Shown here: positions 43,988-52,318 of the stretch, piece after piece | How positions within the stretch are numbered: the stretch's first letter is position 1 | Layout of the letters: the number at the start of each line of letters is the position of its first letter | DNA from: Acrocarpospora pleiomorpha | GTDB lineage: Bacteria; Actinomycetota; Actinomycetes; Streptosporangiales; Streptosporangiaceae | DNA length: 64,000 nt | Direction: 5' to 3' | NCBI RefSeq assembly: GCF_009687885.1 | Contig: NZ_BLAF01000055.1 | Coordinates: 1 to 64,000, forward strand | The notes under the pieces: generated by a model | Database searches by the model: none | Seen by the model: only the letters and a program-made list of their open reading frames with translations | Told to the model about the DNA's origin: nothing | Translations under genes and position numbers: made by a program

Positions 43988-44673
43988 GCGACAGCCCACC
44001 GCCGATCCTGCTGGTGCACGGCTTCGGTGCCGCTGCCGGCATGTGGCAAACGACCGGCTGGACGCGAGCGATCGATGCGGCCGGCCGAACCGCGATCGCC
44101 CCTGACCTACGCGGACATGGGCAAGCGCCTCGGCCTCACGATCCTGACGACTACGCACCAGCGCGCCTCGTCGCGGACCTTCTCGCGGTGCTCCCCGACA
44201 CGCCGGTCGACGTGGTCGGTTACTCGCTCGGCGCGCAGCTCGCGTTGGACATCGCCATCAGTCATCGCCATCGCGTGCGACGTCTCGTCCTTGGTGGCAT
44301 CGGCAGCGAGCCCGCCGTCTCGTCCATCGACGCCGAAGCCGTCTGGAGTGCCGTCAGCCACGGCGAACCTATTCCTGCCGGGGCCGCGGCTTCCTTGTGG
44401 CAGATGGCCAGCGCTGTTCCCGGCTGCGATGCACGCGCTCTGGCCGCCTGCTTGGCCGGGGTCGCGCGCCACCGTCGGACCGTCGGCATTCCCGGCGACC
44501 TACCGCCCGCCTTAGTCTTCGTGGGCGCCGACGACCCGATTGCACGGAACGTGCGTGGGCTCGTCGATGCGCTCCCCGCTGCCGAGCTCTTGGAGCTCCC
44601 GGGCCGCGATCACCGGAGTGCGTGCTCGGCGTCTCTGGCCAAGCAGCGCGCGCTGGACTTCCTGCGCGAATAG
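43984..44673 (+). CDS. alpha/beta hydrolase (C-terminal half of a split AcoC-like E2)
   Basis: A 229-aa alpha/beta-hydrolase-fold protein. The oxyanion loop is LLVHGFGAAAGMW, the nucleophile Ser is in VVGYSLGAQLALD, the acid is in VFVGADDPIA and the His is in LPGRDHRSA. The start ATG overlaps the lipoyl gene's TGA. As the equivalent of AcoC's C-terminal domain it would take the acyl group from lipoyl-protein, either transferring it to CoA or hydrolysing it. No E3 dihydrolipoyl dehydrogenase is encoded in this cluster. Confidence 0.88.
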   Translation: MSDSPPPILLVHGFGAAAGMWQTTGWTRAIDAAGRTAIAPDLRGHGQAPRPHDPDDYAPARLVADLLAVLPDTPVDVVGYSLGAQLALDIAISHRHRVRRLVLGGIGSEPAVSSIDAEAVWSAVSHGEPIPAGAAASLWQMASAVPGCDARALAACLAGVARHRRTVGIPGDLPPALVFVGADDPIARNVRGLVDALPAAELLELPGRDHRSACSASLAKQRALDFLRE

Positions 44674-44719
44674 CCCTCCGCGACCCGGACCACGCTGACG
44701 GCTGCGAGCCCAGAGTCGC

Positions 44720-45466
44720 TCATCGGGAGCGACGTCCGCTCGGTTCTGACCGGTAGAGGGGGTGTTGGCGGGAGAGCGTGTCGTCGGCGGTGTGGCGGAT
44801 GTGCTGGCGCATGAGCGCTTCGGCGCTGGCGGGATCGTTGGCGAGGATCGCTTCGGCGATCTGAATGTGCTGCCGGGCCGAGGTGCGTACACCGTCGATG
44901 GACACGAATCCGAGGAAGAGGATTCGCCACGTATGGGTTTGGAGCTGGTTGATGAGGCCGGCAACGAGCTGGTTGTCGGCGATCTCGATGATGAGGTCGT
45001 GGAAGTGGGCGTTGGCCTCGGTGTAGCCGCTGATGTCGGTGGCTTCGGTCCAGCGGCGCTGCTCGACGAGCTCCTGCTCGAGGGAGGAGCGGAGGGGACT
45101 GTCGGTGATCTGCTCGGCGGCGAGGCGAGCCGCTCCGCCTTCGAGAATCTCCCGGGCCCTGAAGAGCTCGGCGACATCTCGACGGGTCATCTGGCGCACC
45201 GAAGCGCCACGGTGGGGGGTGATCTCGACGAGCCCCTCGGCTTCGAGCCGTCCGAGTGCCTCGCGGACGGTGCCTCTGCTGACGGCGAACTCGCGGGTGA
45301 GGTCGGCTTCGATCAGGCGCTGGCCCGGGGAGAAGAGCCCGTCTTTGATGCCTTGACGAAGGTGATCGAGCACTCGCGCCGACATGCCCTGCCGGTCACG
45401 CGGTGGCTTCGTCGCGTTCACCGGGACTGACCGATGACGAAAGCGGGCCAAGATTGATTCATTCAT
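44720..45466 (-). CDS. GntR-family regulator (FCD/FadR type)
   Basis: A regulator of about 248 aa. The winged helix-turn-helix is at about 30-95 (RLIEADLTREFAVSRGTVRE) and a helical FCD effector domain follows with metal/ligand residues (EANAHFHDLIIEIADNQ). It is divergent from the MDR oxidoreductase gene, with a conserved promoter/operator element between. The same element occurs upstream of the ABC importer, so this protein probably regulates both. The frame extends to 45565, but MNESILARF is the sensible start. Confidence 0.9.
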   Translation of the reverse strand: MNESILARFRHRSVPVNATKPPRDRQGMSARVLDHLRQGIKDGLFSPGQRLIEADLTREFAVSRGTVREALGRLEAEGLVEITPHRGASVRQMTRRDVAELFRAREILEGGAARLAAEQITDSPLRSSLEQELVEQRRWTEATDISGYTEANAHFHDLIIEIADNQLVAGLINQLQTHTWRILFLGFVSIDGVRTSARQHIQIAEAILANDPASAEALMRQHIRHTADDTLSRQHPLYRSEPSGRRSR

Positions 45467-45563
45467 CCGTAGTGTAGTTGCGCGGGCTCTACCCGACAAG
45501 GATGTCCGACGATCTGATCGGATGAACGGGTGCCGTCGTGCGGCCGCGTAGACCGCCCCACAC

Positions 45564-45590
45564 ATTGACGGACGAGATTGTCCTACGTTA
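45564..45590 (+). promoter_or_regulatory. conserved 27-bp promoter/operator element (copy 2)
   Basis: Same element as at 36124-36150 with one difference (CTACGTTA for CTACATTA). Its -35 TTGACG and a -10-like TTAGGT at 45588-45593 put the transcript start at about 45600, i.e. at the GTG or ATG of the oxidoreductase gene, so the mRNA is probably leaderless. Confidence 0.7.
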
Positions 45591-45600
45591 GGTTTTCACC

Positions 45601-46593
45601 GTGATGATGAAGGTGGCGCGTTTTCACGGCTTCGGCGGACCTGATGTGCTGCAGGTCGAACGGGTCGATCTGCCCCAACCGGGTCGCGGCGAGGTCGCTA
45701 TCGCGGTGCATGTCTGCGGGCTCAACCACATCGACGTCGACATCAGAGAAGGAATCTCTCGGCTTCCCATCGAGCTGCCACACACGCCGGGCGGGGACAT
45801 CTCCGGCGAGATCGAAGCGATCGGCCCGGGCGTCGACGGAGACTGGGCGCTCGGTGACCGCGTGGTCGTCTTCGATCATGCATCGGTCGGCGACGGCCGC
45901 GGCGGGCTGGCTGAACGAGTCATCTGGCCGGCAGCGCGCCTCGTGCGCCTGCCGCCCGGGTTGTCGCACGAGGCGGCCGCGGCCGCGGGGATCACGTTTG
46001 CCACCGCCCACAACACTCTGCTGAGGCGAGGGCGTCTGAGCGCCGGCGAGACGGTCCTCGTGCACTCGGTCAGCGCCGGCGTCGGGCTGGCCGCCGCGCA
46101 GGTGGCCAAGCACCATGGCGCCCGCGTCATCGGCACGACGAGTAGCGCCGACAAGATCGCCAGACTCGGAGGACTCGAACTCGACGCGGTGCTCGACTAC
46201 ACGCGCGACGACGTCGCCGCCGAGGTCCGCCGCCTCACCGGCGGGCGTGGGGCAGACCTCGTCTTCGACCACCTCGGCGGCGAAGCGTTCGGGGTTGGCC
46301 TTGCCGCGCTGAAGCCGCGTGGGCGTGTCGTTGTGATCGGCGGTCACGCCGGCGAGGTGGTCCCCCTTGATCTCGTTGCGCTGTTTCGCGAGGAGAAGGA
46401 GATCATCGGTGCGACTCGCTTCGAGCGCGACGACCTCGTGGCCGTGCTCGGCGAGGTTGCCACGGGTGGGCTCCGGCCGATCATCCACCGGACATTCTCG
46501 TTGGACGAGGCGCGTGCGGCCATGGAGGAGCTGGAGAGTCGCCGGCATGTCGGAAAGGTACTCGTGAGTTGCACCTCCGCCAGCGGCAGCTGA
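45601..46593 (+). CDS. MDR-superfamily NADPH:quinone oxidoreductase-like protein
   Basis: A 330-aa medium-chain reductase without the structural zinc cysteines. It has the GroES-like N-terminal domain (HTPGGDISGEIEAIG) and the Rossmann fold (VLVHSVSAGVGLAAAQVAKHHG), then DLVFDHLGGEAF and GRVVVIGGHAGE. It reduces an alkene, quinone or aldehyde with NADPH. The GTG at 45601 is followed by two ATGs, so the exact first codon is uncertain. Its promoter matches that of the ABC importer, so it belongs to the same regulon. Confidence 0.88.
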   Translation: MMMKVARFHGFGGPDVLQVERVDLPQPGRGEVAIAVHVCGLNHIDVDIREGISRLPIELPHTPGGDISGEIEAIGPGVDGDWALGDRVVVFDHASVGDGRGGLAERVIWPAARLVRLPPGLSHEAAAAAGITFATAHNTLLRRGRLSAGETVLVHSVSAGVGLAAAQVAKHHGARVIGTTSSADKIARLGGLELDAVLDYTRDDVAAEVRRLTGGRGADLVFDHLGGEAFGVGLAALKPRGRVVVIGGHAGEVVPLDLVALFREEKEIIGATRFERDDLVAVLGEVATGGLRPIIHRTFSLDEARAAMEELESRRHVGKVLVSCTSASGS

Positions 46594-46704
46594 GGGTCAT
46601 GACGACGACCAATGACGCCTCCGAAACTCCTCCGCCGCGGCGTCTGGTCTGCAGGATCATCACCAAGCCCGCGGGCCTGCCTGTGCAGGATCACCGTCAC
46701 CTGG

Positions 46705-46911
46705 ACGATCCATCGAGGCTAGCGATCTGCTTGCGATGCACGCCTTCGTCCGGGGGCTACGCAAGGACCTGCCCGCAGTGGTCGCGGGGCTGACGCTGCC
46801 GTACAGCAATGGCCCGATCAAGGGCGCCAACACGAAGGTCAAACTCCTCGAACGGCAGATGTACGGCGGGGCAGGCTTTCCACTGCTACGACAGCGGATC
46901 CTGCTGACCTG
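46705..46911 (+). pseudogene. ISL3-family transposase, C-terminal remnant
   Basis: The last 68 codons of an ISL3 transposase: MHAFVRGLRKDLPAVVAGLT, LPYSNGPIKGANTKVK, then LLERQMYGGAGFPLLRQRIL ending in a stop. In the family the glutamate of the DDE triad is in VEG (...SSGVVEGHVNRIK); here it reads IKG, so the residue is lost. The rest of the element is absent. Confidence 0.75.
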
Positions 46912-46929
46912 ACCGCCGCTGGCACCAAC

Positions 46930-47210
46930 CCTCTCTGTGCGCCCCGGTGCGCTCGTCGTCTGCGCGCAGTACCCGGCTACCTCGACGCGCATGTTCTCGG
47001 CGATCTCGGTGTAGCGGCCTTGCCGGGACAGGGCCGCCTTCACCTCCGGGCTGCCAGAGCGCAGCTGCTCCCCGATGATGTAATGGTGATCACCCGCTCG
47101 CAGGTAGCGGCGGTTGGCGTCGGAGGAGAACCCGCGGTCGGTCACCCACACGATCGTGCTGAGGGTCCAGTCGCGCATGTCGTCCTTGACCACGACCTCT
47201 AGAACCCTCG
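46930..47210 (-). pseudogene. IS1634/IS4-type transposase, internal fragment
   Basis: A minus-strand frame encodes KDDMRDWTLSTIVWVTDRGF, SSDANRRYLRAGDHHYIIGE, LRSGSPEVKAALSRQGRYTE and IAENMRVE, the central part of IS1634-type transposases (DRGF-SxxN region with its catalytic Asp). Flanking parts are missing and the frame runs into ISL3 sequence, so two unrelated elements have collapsed together between the catabolic blocks. Confidence 0.7.
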
Positions 47211-47370
47211 AATGACGCGGAACGCGGGCCGGTGGACCGCCGCGATCAACTGCGCATCCGCAGTATTTCAGGGCTGTCTGTCCGTATTTCTGTGCTTTTC
47301 CGAGGTGTGATCGGTGCCGCACAGTTGGGTCAGGAGATCGAACCGTTCAAGGTATGAAGAGGTGTCGTGC

Positions 47371-48555
47371 ATGACTGCCGTCGTCGACGACTACGTGGAG
47401 TCGATTCGTCTGGACGCGCTCTACGACGATCCCTATCCGATCTATCGCGAGCTGCGGCGTCGCCCGCCGGTCTTCGTGCCCGCCGCAGGCCGCTACCTAG
47501 TCACCCGGCACGCCGACGTCGTTCACCTGGAGAAGCACCCGGAGATCTTCAGCGCGGCCGAGAAGGACTCGCTGATGACCAGGGTCATGGGGCACACCCT
47601 TCTCCGCAAGGACGGATGCCCGCACATGCGTGAGCGGAAGGCGGCCGAGCCGGCCCTGCGGCCGCGGGTGGTGAAGAACCACTGGACGCCGATCTTCCAG
47701 CGCATCTCCGACGAGCTGATCGATGTCTTCGTCGACGAGGGACGGGCCGACTTGTTCACGGCCTACGCCGCCCCGATGGCGGCGCTGTCGTTGCGCGAGA
47801 TGCTCGGCCTGCGCGGCGTGTCGGCCGACGATCTGCAGAAATGGTCGCAGGCGATGATGGACGGCACCGGCAACTACGCCGATGACCCCGCAGTCTGGAA
47901 ACGTTCCGATCGGGCGGCGGCTGCGATCGGTGTGGCCGTCGACGAGGCGATCGTGCGCCTTCGGCGCGGGCCGGACGAGACGATCATCTCGGCCATGCTC
48001 GCCGGTGACGACCCCATCGAACCCGAGACCATCCGGGCGAACGTCCGGGTCATCATCGGTGGCGGGTTGAACGAGCCGCGCGACGCCGTGCTCACCGGGA
48101 TCTACGGGCTGCTGACGAACGCCGGCCAGCTCGAGGCGGTGCGGGCGGATGCCGGCTTGTTCCGGTCGGTGTTCGAGGAGACGGTTCGCTGGGTCGCGCC
48201 GATCGGCATGTACCCCCGGCAGACCACGCGCGAGGTGGAGCTCGGGGGCACGACGCTGCCTGCGGGGGCGCGGATCGGGGTGGTTCTCGGCTCGGCGAAC
48301 CGGGACGAGGCAATCTTCGACGACCCGGACGTCTTCGACATCCACCGCAACGCACGGCATCACGTCGCCTTCGGCGGCGGGCCGCACTTCTGCCTCGGGA
48401 CCTGGGCCGCCCGGGCACAGGTCGGCGAGGTCTCGCTGCCGAACCTGCTGCGCCGCCTGCCGAACCTGCGGCTGCGCACCGACGAACCGACCTGTTGGGG
48501 GGGCTGGGTCTTCCGCGGCCCCCTGACCCTGCCGGTGGAATGGGATGCCCGATGA
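47371..48555 (+). CDS. cytochrome P450
   Basis: A 394-aa soluble class I P450. The heme-ligand loop is FGGGPHFCLGTWAAR near residue 335 and the ExxR motif EETVRW near 270. The I-helix, VIIGGGLNEPRDAV, lacks the usual acid-Thr pair of (A/G)Gx(D/E)T, having Asn-Glu instead. It overlaps the ferredoxin gene by ATGA. In this catabolic region it probably oxidises or O-demethylates an aromatic substrate. The start is the ATG at 47371; the frame is open earlier but upstream lies IS debris. Confidence 0.93.
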   Translation: MTAVVDDYVESIRLDALYDDPYPIYRELRRRPPVFVPAAGRYLVTRHADVVHLEKHPEIFSAAEKDSLMTRVMGHTLLRKDGCPHMRERKAAEPALRPRVVKNHWTPIFQRISDELIDVFVDEGRADLFTAYAAPMAALSLREMLGLRGVSADDLQKWSQAMMDGTGNYADDPAVWKRSDRAAAAIGVAVDEAIVRLRRGPDETIISAMLAGDDPIEPETIRANVRVIIGGGLNEPRDAVLTGIYGLLTNAGQLEAVRADAGLFRSVFEETVRWVAPIGMYPRQTTREVELGGTTLPAGARIGVVLGSANRDEAIFDDPDVFDIHRNARHHVAFGGGPHFCLGTWAARAQVGEVSLPNLLRRLPNLRLRTDEPTCWGGWVFRGPLTLPVEWDAR

Positions 48556-48872
48556 CCGACATCATCTTCCGGATCGGGGACGAGTCGCGCACGATCGACG
48601 TCGCCGACGGGGTCAGTCTCATGAAGGCCGCGGTCGAGGCCGACATCCCCGGCATCATCGGTGAGTGCGGCGGTAACGCGATGTGCGCGACCTGCCACAT
48701 CTACACCGCCGAAACCGATGGCGGTCGCCTTCCCGCGGTTAGCGACGACGAGGACGAGATGCTGGACTGCACCGCCAGCGACCGTCGCCCGGGCAGCCGG
48801 CTGAGCTGCCAGCTCGTCGCTGCCCCGGCGCTCGATGGCATGGTCGTCGAGGTTCCGCCGGAGCAGGTGTGA
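48552..48872 (+). CDS. [2Fe-2S] ferredoxin (P450 redox partner)
   Basis: A 106-aa adrenodoxin-type ferredoxin. Cluster cysteines are in CGGNAMCATCH near residues 39-49 with the fourth in MLDCTASDR near 80. The C-terminus (GMVVEVPPEQV) is typical. It passes electrons from the adjacent reductase to the P450. Stop-start overlaps on both sides (ATGA upstream, TGATG downstream) imply balanced co-translation. Confidence 0.95.
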   Translation: MTDIIFRIGDESRTIDVADGVSLMKAAVEADIPGIIGECGGNAMCATCHIYTAETDGGRLPAVSDDEDEMLDCTASDRRPGSRLSCQLVAAPALDGMVVEVPPEQV

Positions 48873-50098
48873 TGCCCGGGATCGTCGTCGTCGGAGCGGG
48901 CCACGCCGGTGTGGCCGCCGCCGCGGCGTTGCGACGTGAAGGTTACGACGCAGCGATCACCCTGCTCGGTGACGAACCTGACGCTCCCTATCAGCGTCCG
49001 CCGCTGTCGAAGGCATTCCTGCTGGGAACGGCGGACGAAGACGCCCTGGCCTTGCGTTCACCGGGCTTCTACGCCGATAACGCCATCACGGTCCGGTCCG
49101 GGCACAGGGTGACCGCGATCGACCCGCAGCGGCGAACGGTCGTGCTCGACGGCGGCGAGCAGGTCCCGTACACCGATCTCGTCCTGGCGACCGGGGCCGC
49201 CGCCCGGTCGCTCCAGATCCCCGGTGCTGACCTCGCCGGGGTGGTCAGCCTGCGGTCCCTCAGCGATGCGAGGGCCCTGCGCAGCGTGATCGGCTCGGCC
49301 ACGGCCGTGGTCGTCATCGGAGGGGGCTTCGTCGGCCTCGAGGTGGCGGCAGCATTGGCCGGAAGGTCAGTGCAGGTGACCGTCCTGGATGTGGCCGCGC
49401 GTCTCCTCGGTCGCGCTGTGACCGTGCCGGTGTCGGATCATGTCGCGTCCGTACACCGTGACCGTGGGGTGCGGGTCGTGCTCGGCACGGGAGTCGCGAC
49501 GATCCTTGGGCGGGACGGTCGAACGACGGGGGTCGTCGACACCGCGGGGCGTCGGCACGAGGCCGACCTAGTCTTGGTCGGAGTCGGAGCGACGCCACGG
49601 ACCGGGCTGGCCGAGGCCACGGGCCTGGCAGTCGCCGACGGAGTGGTAGTCGACGGGTCTCTGCGCACCTCGGACCGGCACATCTATGCCGTGGGCGATT
49701 GTGCCTGTGCCGGCGGGGTGCGCCTCGAGTCCGTGCAGAACGCCACAGACCAGGGCACGCACGTCGCGCGCGTCCTGACCGGAAGGCGTCCCGGCGACTA
49801 CGCAGATCTGCCCTGGTTCTGGAGCGACCAGCAAGGCCTGCGACTCCAGATGGCTGGGCTCGTTCGTCGTGACGACGAACTGCAGGTCGTCGGCGATCCG
49901 GGCAGCGGCCGGTTCAGTGTGCTTGCGTTCCACGCGGGGCGGCTGGCCGCCGTCGAGTCGGTCAACCGGCCGGCCGACCACATGGCCGCCCGGCGCATCC
50001 TCTCCACGGGCGTTGTCGTGACGCGGGCAGCGGCGCAGCTTCCCGGCTTCGCCCTCCGTGATGTCGCCAAGCCGAGTGTGGCGGCCGCGGTGGGTTGA
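48872..50098 (+). CDS. FAD/NAD-dependent ferredoxin reductase
   Basis: A 408-aa flavoprotein of the putidaredoxin-reductase type. The FAD dinucleotide fold is IVVVGAGHAGVAAAAALR, the NAD fold VVVIGGGFVGLEVAAALAG and the second FAD motif HIYAVGDCACAGG. A C-terminal reductase domain completes it. ATG 48872 is chosen; a GTG one codon earlier is possible. With the two genes upstream it makes a self-sufficient electron chain for the P450. Confidence 0.94.
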   Translation: MPGIVVVGAGHAGVAAAAALRREGYDAAITLLGDEPDAPYQRPPLSKAFLLGTADEDALALRSPGFYADNAITVRSGHRVTAIDPQRRTVVLDGGEQVPYTDLVLATGAAARSLQIPGADLAGVVSLRSLSDARALRSVIGSATAVVVIGGGFVGLEVAAALAGRSVQVTVLDVAARLLGRAVTVPVSDHVASVHRDRGVRVVLGTGVATILGRDGRTTGVVDTAGRRHEADLVLVGVGATPRTGLAEATGLAVADGVVVDGSLRTSDRHIYAVGDCACAGGVRLESVQNATDQGTHVARVLTGRRPGDYADLPWFWSDQQGLRLQMAGLVRRDDELQVVGDPGSGRFSVLAFHAGRLAAVESVNRPADHMAARRILSTGVVVTRAAAQLPGFALRDVAKPSVAAAVG

Positions 50099-50174
50099 TC
50101 GGGATCAGGCGCAGCCACAGGGCGCGGACCGGGTGCCGGTCCACGCCTTTCCGATCCGGCAGCGTGGGCTCGGA

Positions 50175-51155
50175 TCAGACGGCCCGGTCCGCACGCGGGC
50201 GGAACGTGTCGATGCAGTGCTGGGCGAATGCCTCCGCGCGGCGCGTTCGCTTGCTGCCCGCCGCCCAGCCGAGTATGACGGCCACGCTGTAGTCCTCGAG
50301 TTCGACGATGTCGCGATGCGCGACCTGGAGGTCTTCGTAGGTGCGGTCGTTCGGTGGGCGTTGAATGAGGATCGCCCAGCCGAGGCCCCGCCCGACGAGG
50401 CCGCGGGCGGTCTCGAAGTTCGTGGTGGTGTGCCGAACCTTGGGCCGGATCCCGGCCTGCGTGCACAGGAGCAGAGTGTGGGTGGAGCTCGGCGACGAGT
50501 CGTAAAGGACCATCGGCTCGTCGGCGAGGTCACGCAGCGACACGTGCGTGTCCGAGGCCAGGGCCAGCGGGTGGTCGGCGGGGAGCACGACATGTGGGCG
50601 TGCCCGGAACAGCTCGACGCGCTCGAGCCCCGGTTGGACGGTCATGTCGTAGAGGATCACCAGCTCGAGCTCGCCCTCCAGCGCGCGCCGTTGCAGCGCA
50701 TCCGCGGTGTCCTCCGAGAAGGACACCGTCACCGCGGGGTTGACCCGGCCGAACTCGGCCAGCAGCCGGGGGAGCAGCGTCGGCGCCAGGGTGAGGTAGC
50801 AGCCGAGGGACAGCGGCCCGTTCAACGAGGTGCCGCGCACGCCGAGGTTCATGTCCTCGGCCTGGCGTAGCAACTCGCGGGCTCGGCGCAGTGTTTCGTG
50901 CCCGGCCTGGGTCAGGATGATCCCGTGTGCCTTGCGACGCACGCACAGCTGCACCTTGAGGGTGCGTTCCAGTTCGGTGACGGCCAGGGAGACCGCTGAA
51001 TGCGAGACCCTCAGGCTTTCGGCCGCGGCGCTGATCGAGCCCGCTTCCGCGACCGCGACGAAATACCAGAGCTGCCGGAGTGAGAACGGGGGCGCGGCCG
51101 CCGACCGGGCCGGGCCTTCGATCCAATCGATCCTGGATTCCGCGTCGACATGCAT
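50175..51155 (-). CDS. LysR-family transcriptional regulator
   Basis: A 326-aa regulator with the HTH at about residues 25-85 (FSLRQLWYFVAVAEAGSISA followed by AAESLRVSHSAVSLAVTELE) and a substrate-binding domain to the end. An N-terminal tail of about 20 residues precedes the HTH. It is the last gene of the homoprotocatechuate operon and convergent with the P450 genes, so it could control either; which one is not shown. Confidence 0.9.
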   Translation of the reverse strand: MHVDAESRIDWIEGPARSAAAPPFSLRQLWYFVAVAEAGSISAAAESLRVSHSAVSLAVTELERTLKVQLCVRRKAHGIILTQAGHETLRRARELLRQAEDMNLGVRGTSLNGPLSLGCYLTLAPTLLPRLLAEFGRVNPAVTVSFSEDTADALQRRALEGELELVILYDMTVQPGLERVELFRARPHVVLPADHPLALASDTHVSLRDLADEPMVLYDSSPSSTHTLLLCTQAGIRPKVRHTTTNFETARGLVGRGLGWAILIQRPPNDRTYEDLQVAHRDIVELEDYSVAVILGWAAGSKRTRRAEAFAQHCIDTFRPRADRAV

Positions 51156-51223
51156 CGTCGTACCGCCTCTCTGCGGTGAGGAGCGGGGCCGGACCGGCGC
51201 AGCACCGGCCCGGACCCGCTCGG

Positions 51224-52318
51224 TCAGACCTGTTCGCCGAGCTTGAACGGGATCTTCTGGTCGCCCTCGGTCGCGATGGCGAAACCGTCCGCGCCCACGA
51301 TGACACCTGTCCGCTCCGCTTCGCGAACCGCCGGAGCACTCAGCGGCACGACACGACCGTCGAGGTCATGGACCCGCGAGCCGTCGGTGTACCAGGACGG
51401 GACGACGGCGTGGCCCCAGAACGAGCGCCTGCGGTCGTCGTCGACACTCCACTCGACCGTCGGGTTGTCGGGATCGCCGGTGTAGTAGTCAGTCGTGTAG
51501 ATCTCGATGCGATGTCCGTCAGGGTCGCGCAGATAGAGGTAGAAGGCGTTGGAGACGCCGTGCCTACCGGGGCCGCGTTCGATGTGGTGCTCCTTGTGCA
51601 GCGCGCCGAGCACGTCGCACGTGTGCAGGATCTGGTGCCGTTCCGCGGTGGCGAAGGCGATGTGGTGCAGCCGCGGGCCGTCCCCGCCGGTGAGCGCCAC
51701 GTCATGAACCGTCTGCTTGCGGTAGAGCCAGGCCGCGTAGACGTTGTCCTCGTCGTCGATGATCGTCTCCGAGACACCGAACCCGAGGCCGGTGTAGTAC
51801 CGGTGTGCGGCCTTGACGTCGGGAACCATGACGTTGAAGTGGTCGAGCCGGGTGATGGCGTTGCCATGATGCAGGTCGTAGCGCTGGGTGAACCGCTCGG
51901 TGTGCTCGGCGTCGTAGAAGAACTCGACCGGGAATCCGAGGGGATCGGTGATCCGCACGGCTTCGCCGATGCCGCGGGTGGCCCCCGCGGGGACACGCCG
52001 GGTATCGACACCGATTCCGCGGAAATAGCGTTCGGCGGCGTCGACCTGGTCCTGCCCGCGCACTCGGTAGGCCAGCCGCCCGAGTGCCGGCATATCGCCG
52101 CGGCGCAGGACGAGGCTGTGGTGCAGATACTCCTCGAAGGCACGCAGGTAGATCGCGTCGTCGTCCTCGGCGGTGACGATGAGGCCGAGCAGGTCGACGT
52201 AGAACCACCGAGACGCGGCGAGGTCGGTCACGATCAGCTCCGCGTATCCGGAGCGGATGACGTCAGGCGGCGGGTTGCCCGTTGTGGTGGCGGTCGCGGT
52301 GGGGTCGGTCACGGTCAT
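51224..52318 (-). CDS. hpaD: 3,4-dihydroxyphenylacetate (homoprotocatechuate) 2,3-dioxygenase
   Basis: A 364-aa extradiol dioxygenase, one residue shorter than the Brevibacterium fuscum enzyme. The key residues line up with a constant +5 offset to that enzyme: Fe ligands His160 (RLDHFN), His219 (RLHHIA) and Glu272 (RIEIY), catalytic His205 (QTVHDV) and Tyr262. It performs meta ring opening to 5-carboxymethyl-2-hydroxymuconate semialdehyde. It overlaps the dehydrogenase gene by 4 bp. Confidence 0.95.
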   Translation of the reverse strand: MTVTDPTATATTTGNPPPDVIRSGYAELIVTDLAASRWFYVDLLGLIVTAEDDDAIYLRAFEEYLHHSLVLRRGDMPALGRLAYRVRGQDQVDAAERYFRGIGVDTRRVPAGATRGIGEAVRITDPLGFPVEFFYDAEHTERFTQRYDLHHGNAITRLDHFNVMVPDVKAAHRYYTGLGFGVSETIIDDEDNVYAAWLYRKQTVHDVALTGGDGPRLHHIAFATAERHQILHTCDVLGALHKEHHIERGPGRHGVSNAFYLYLRDPDGHRIEIYTTDYYTGDPDNPTVEWSVDDDRRRSFWGHAVVPSWYTDGSRVHDLDGRVVPLSAPAVREAERTGVIVGADGFAIATEGDQKIPFKLGEQV

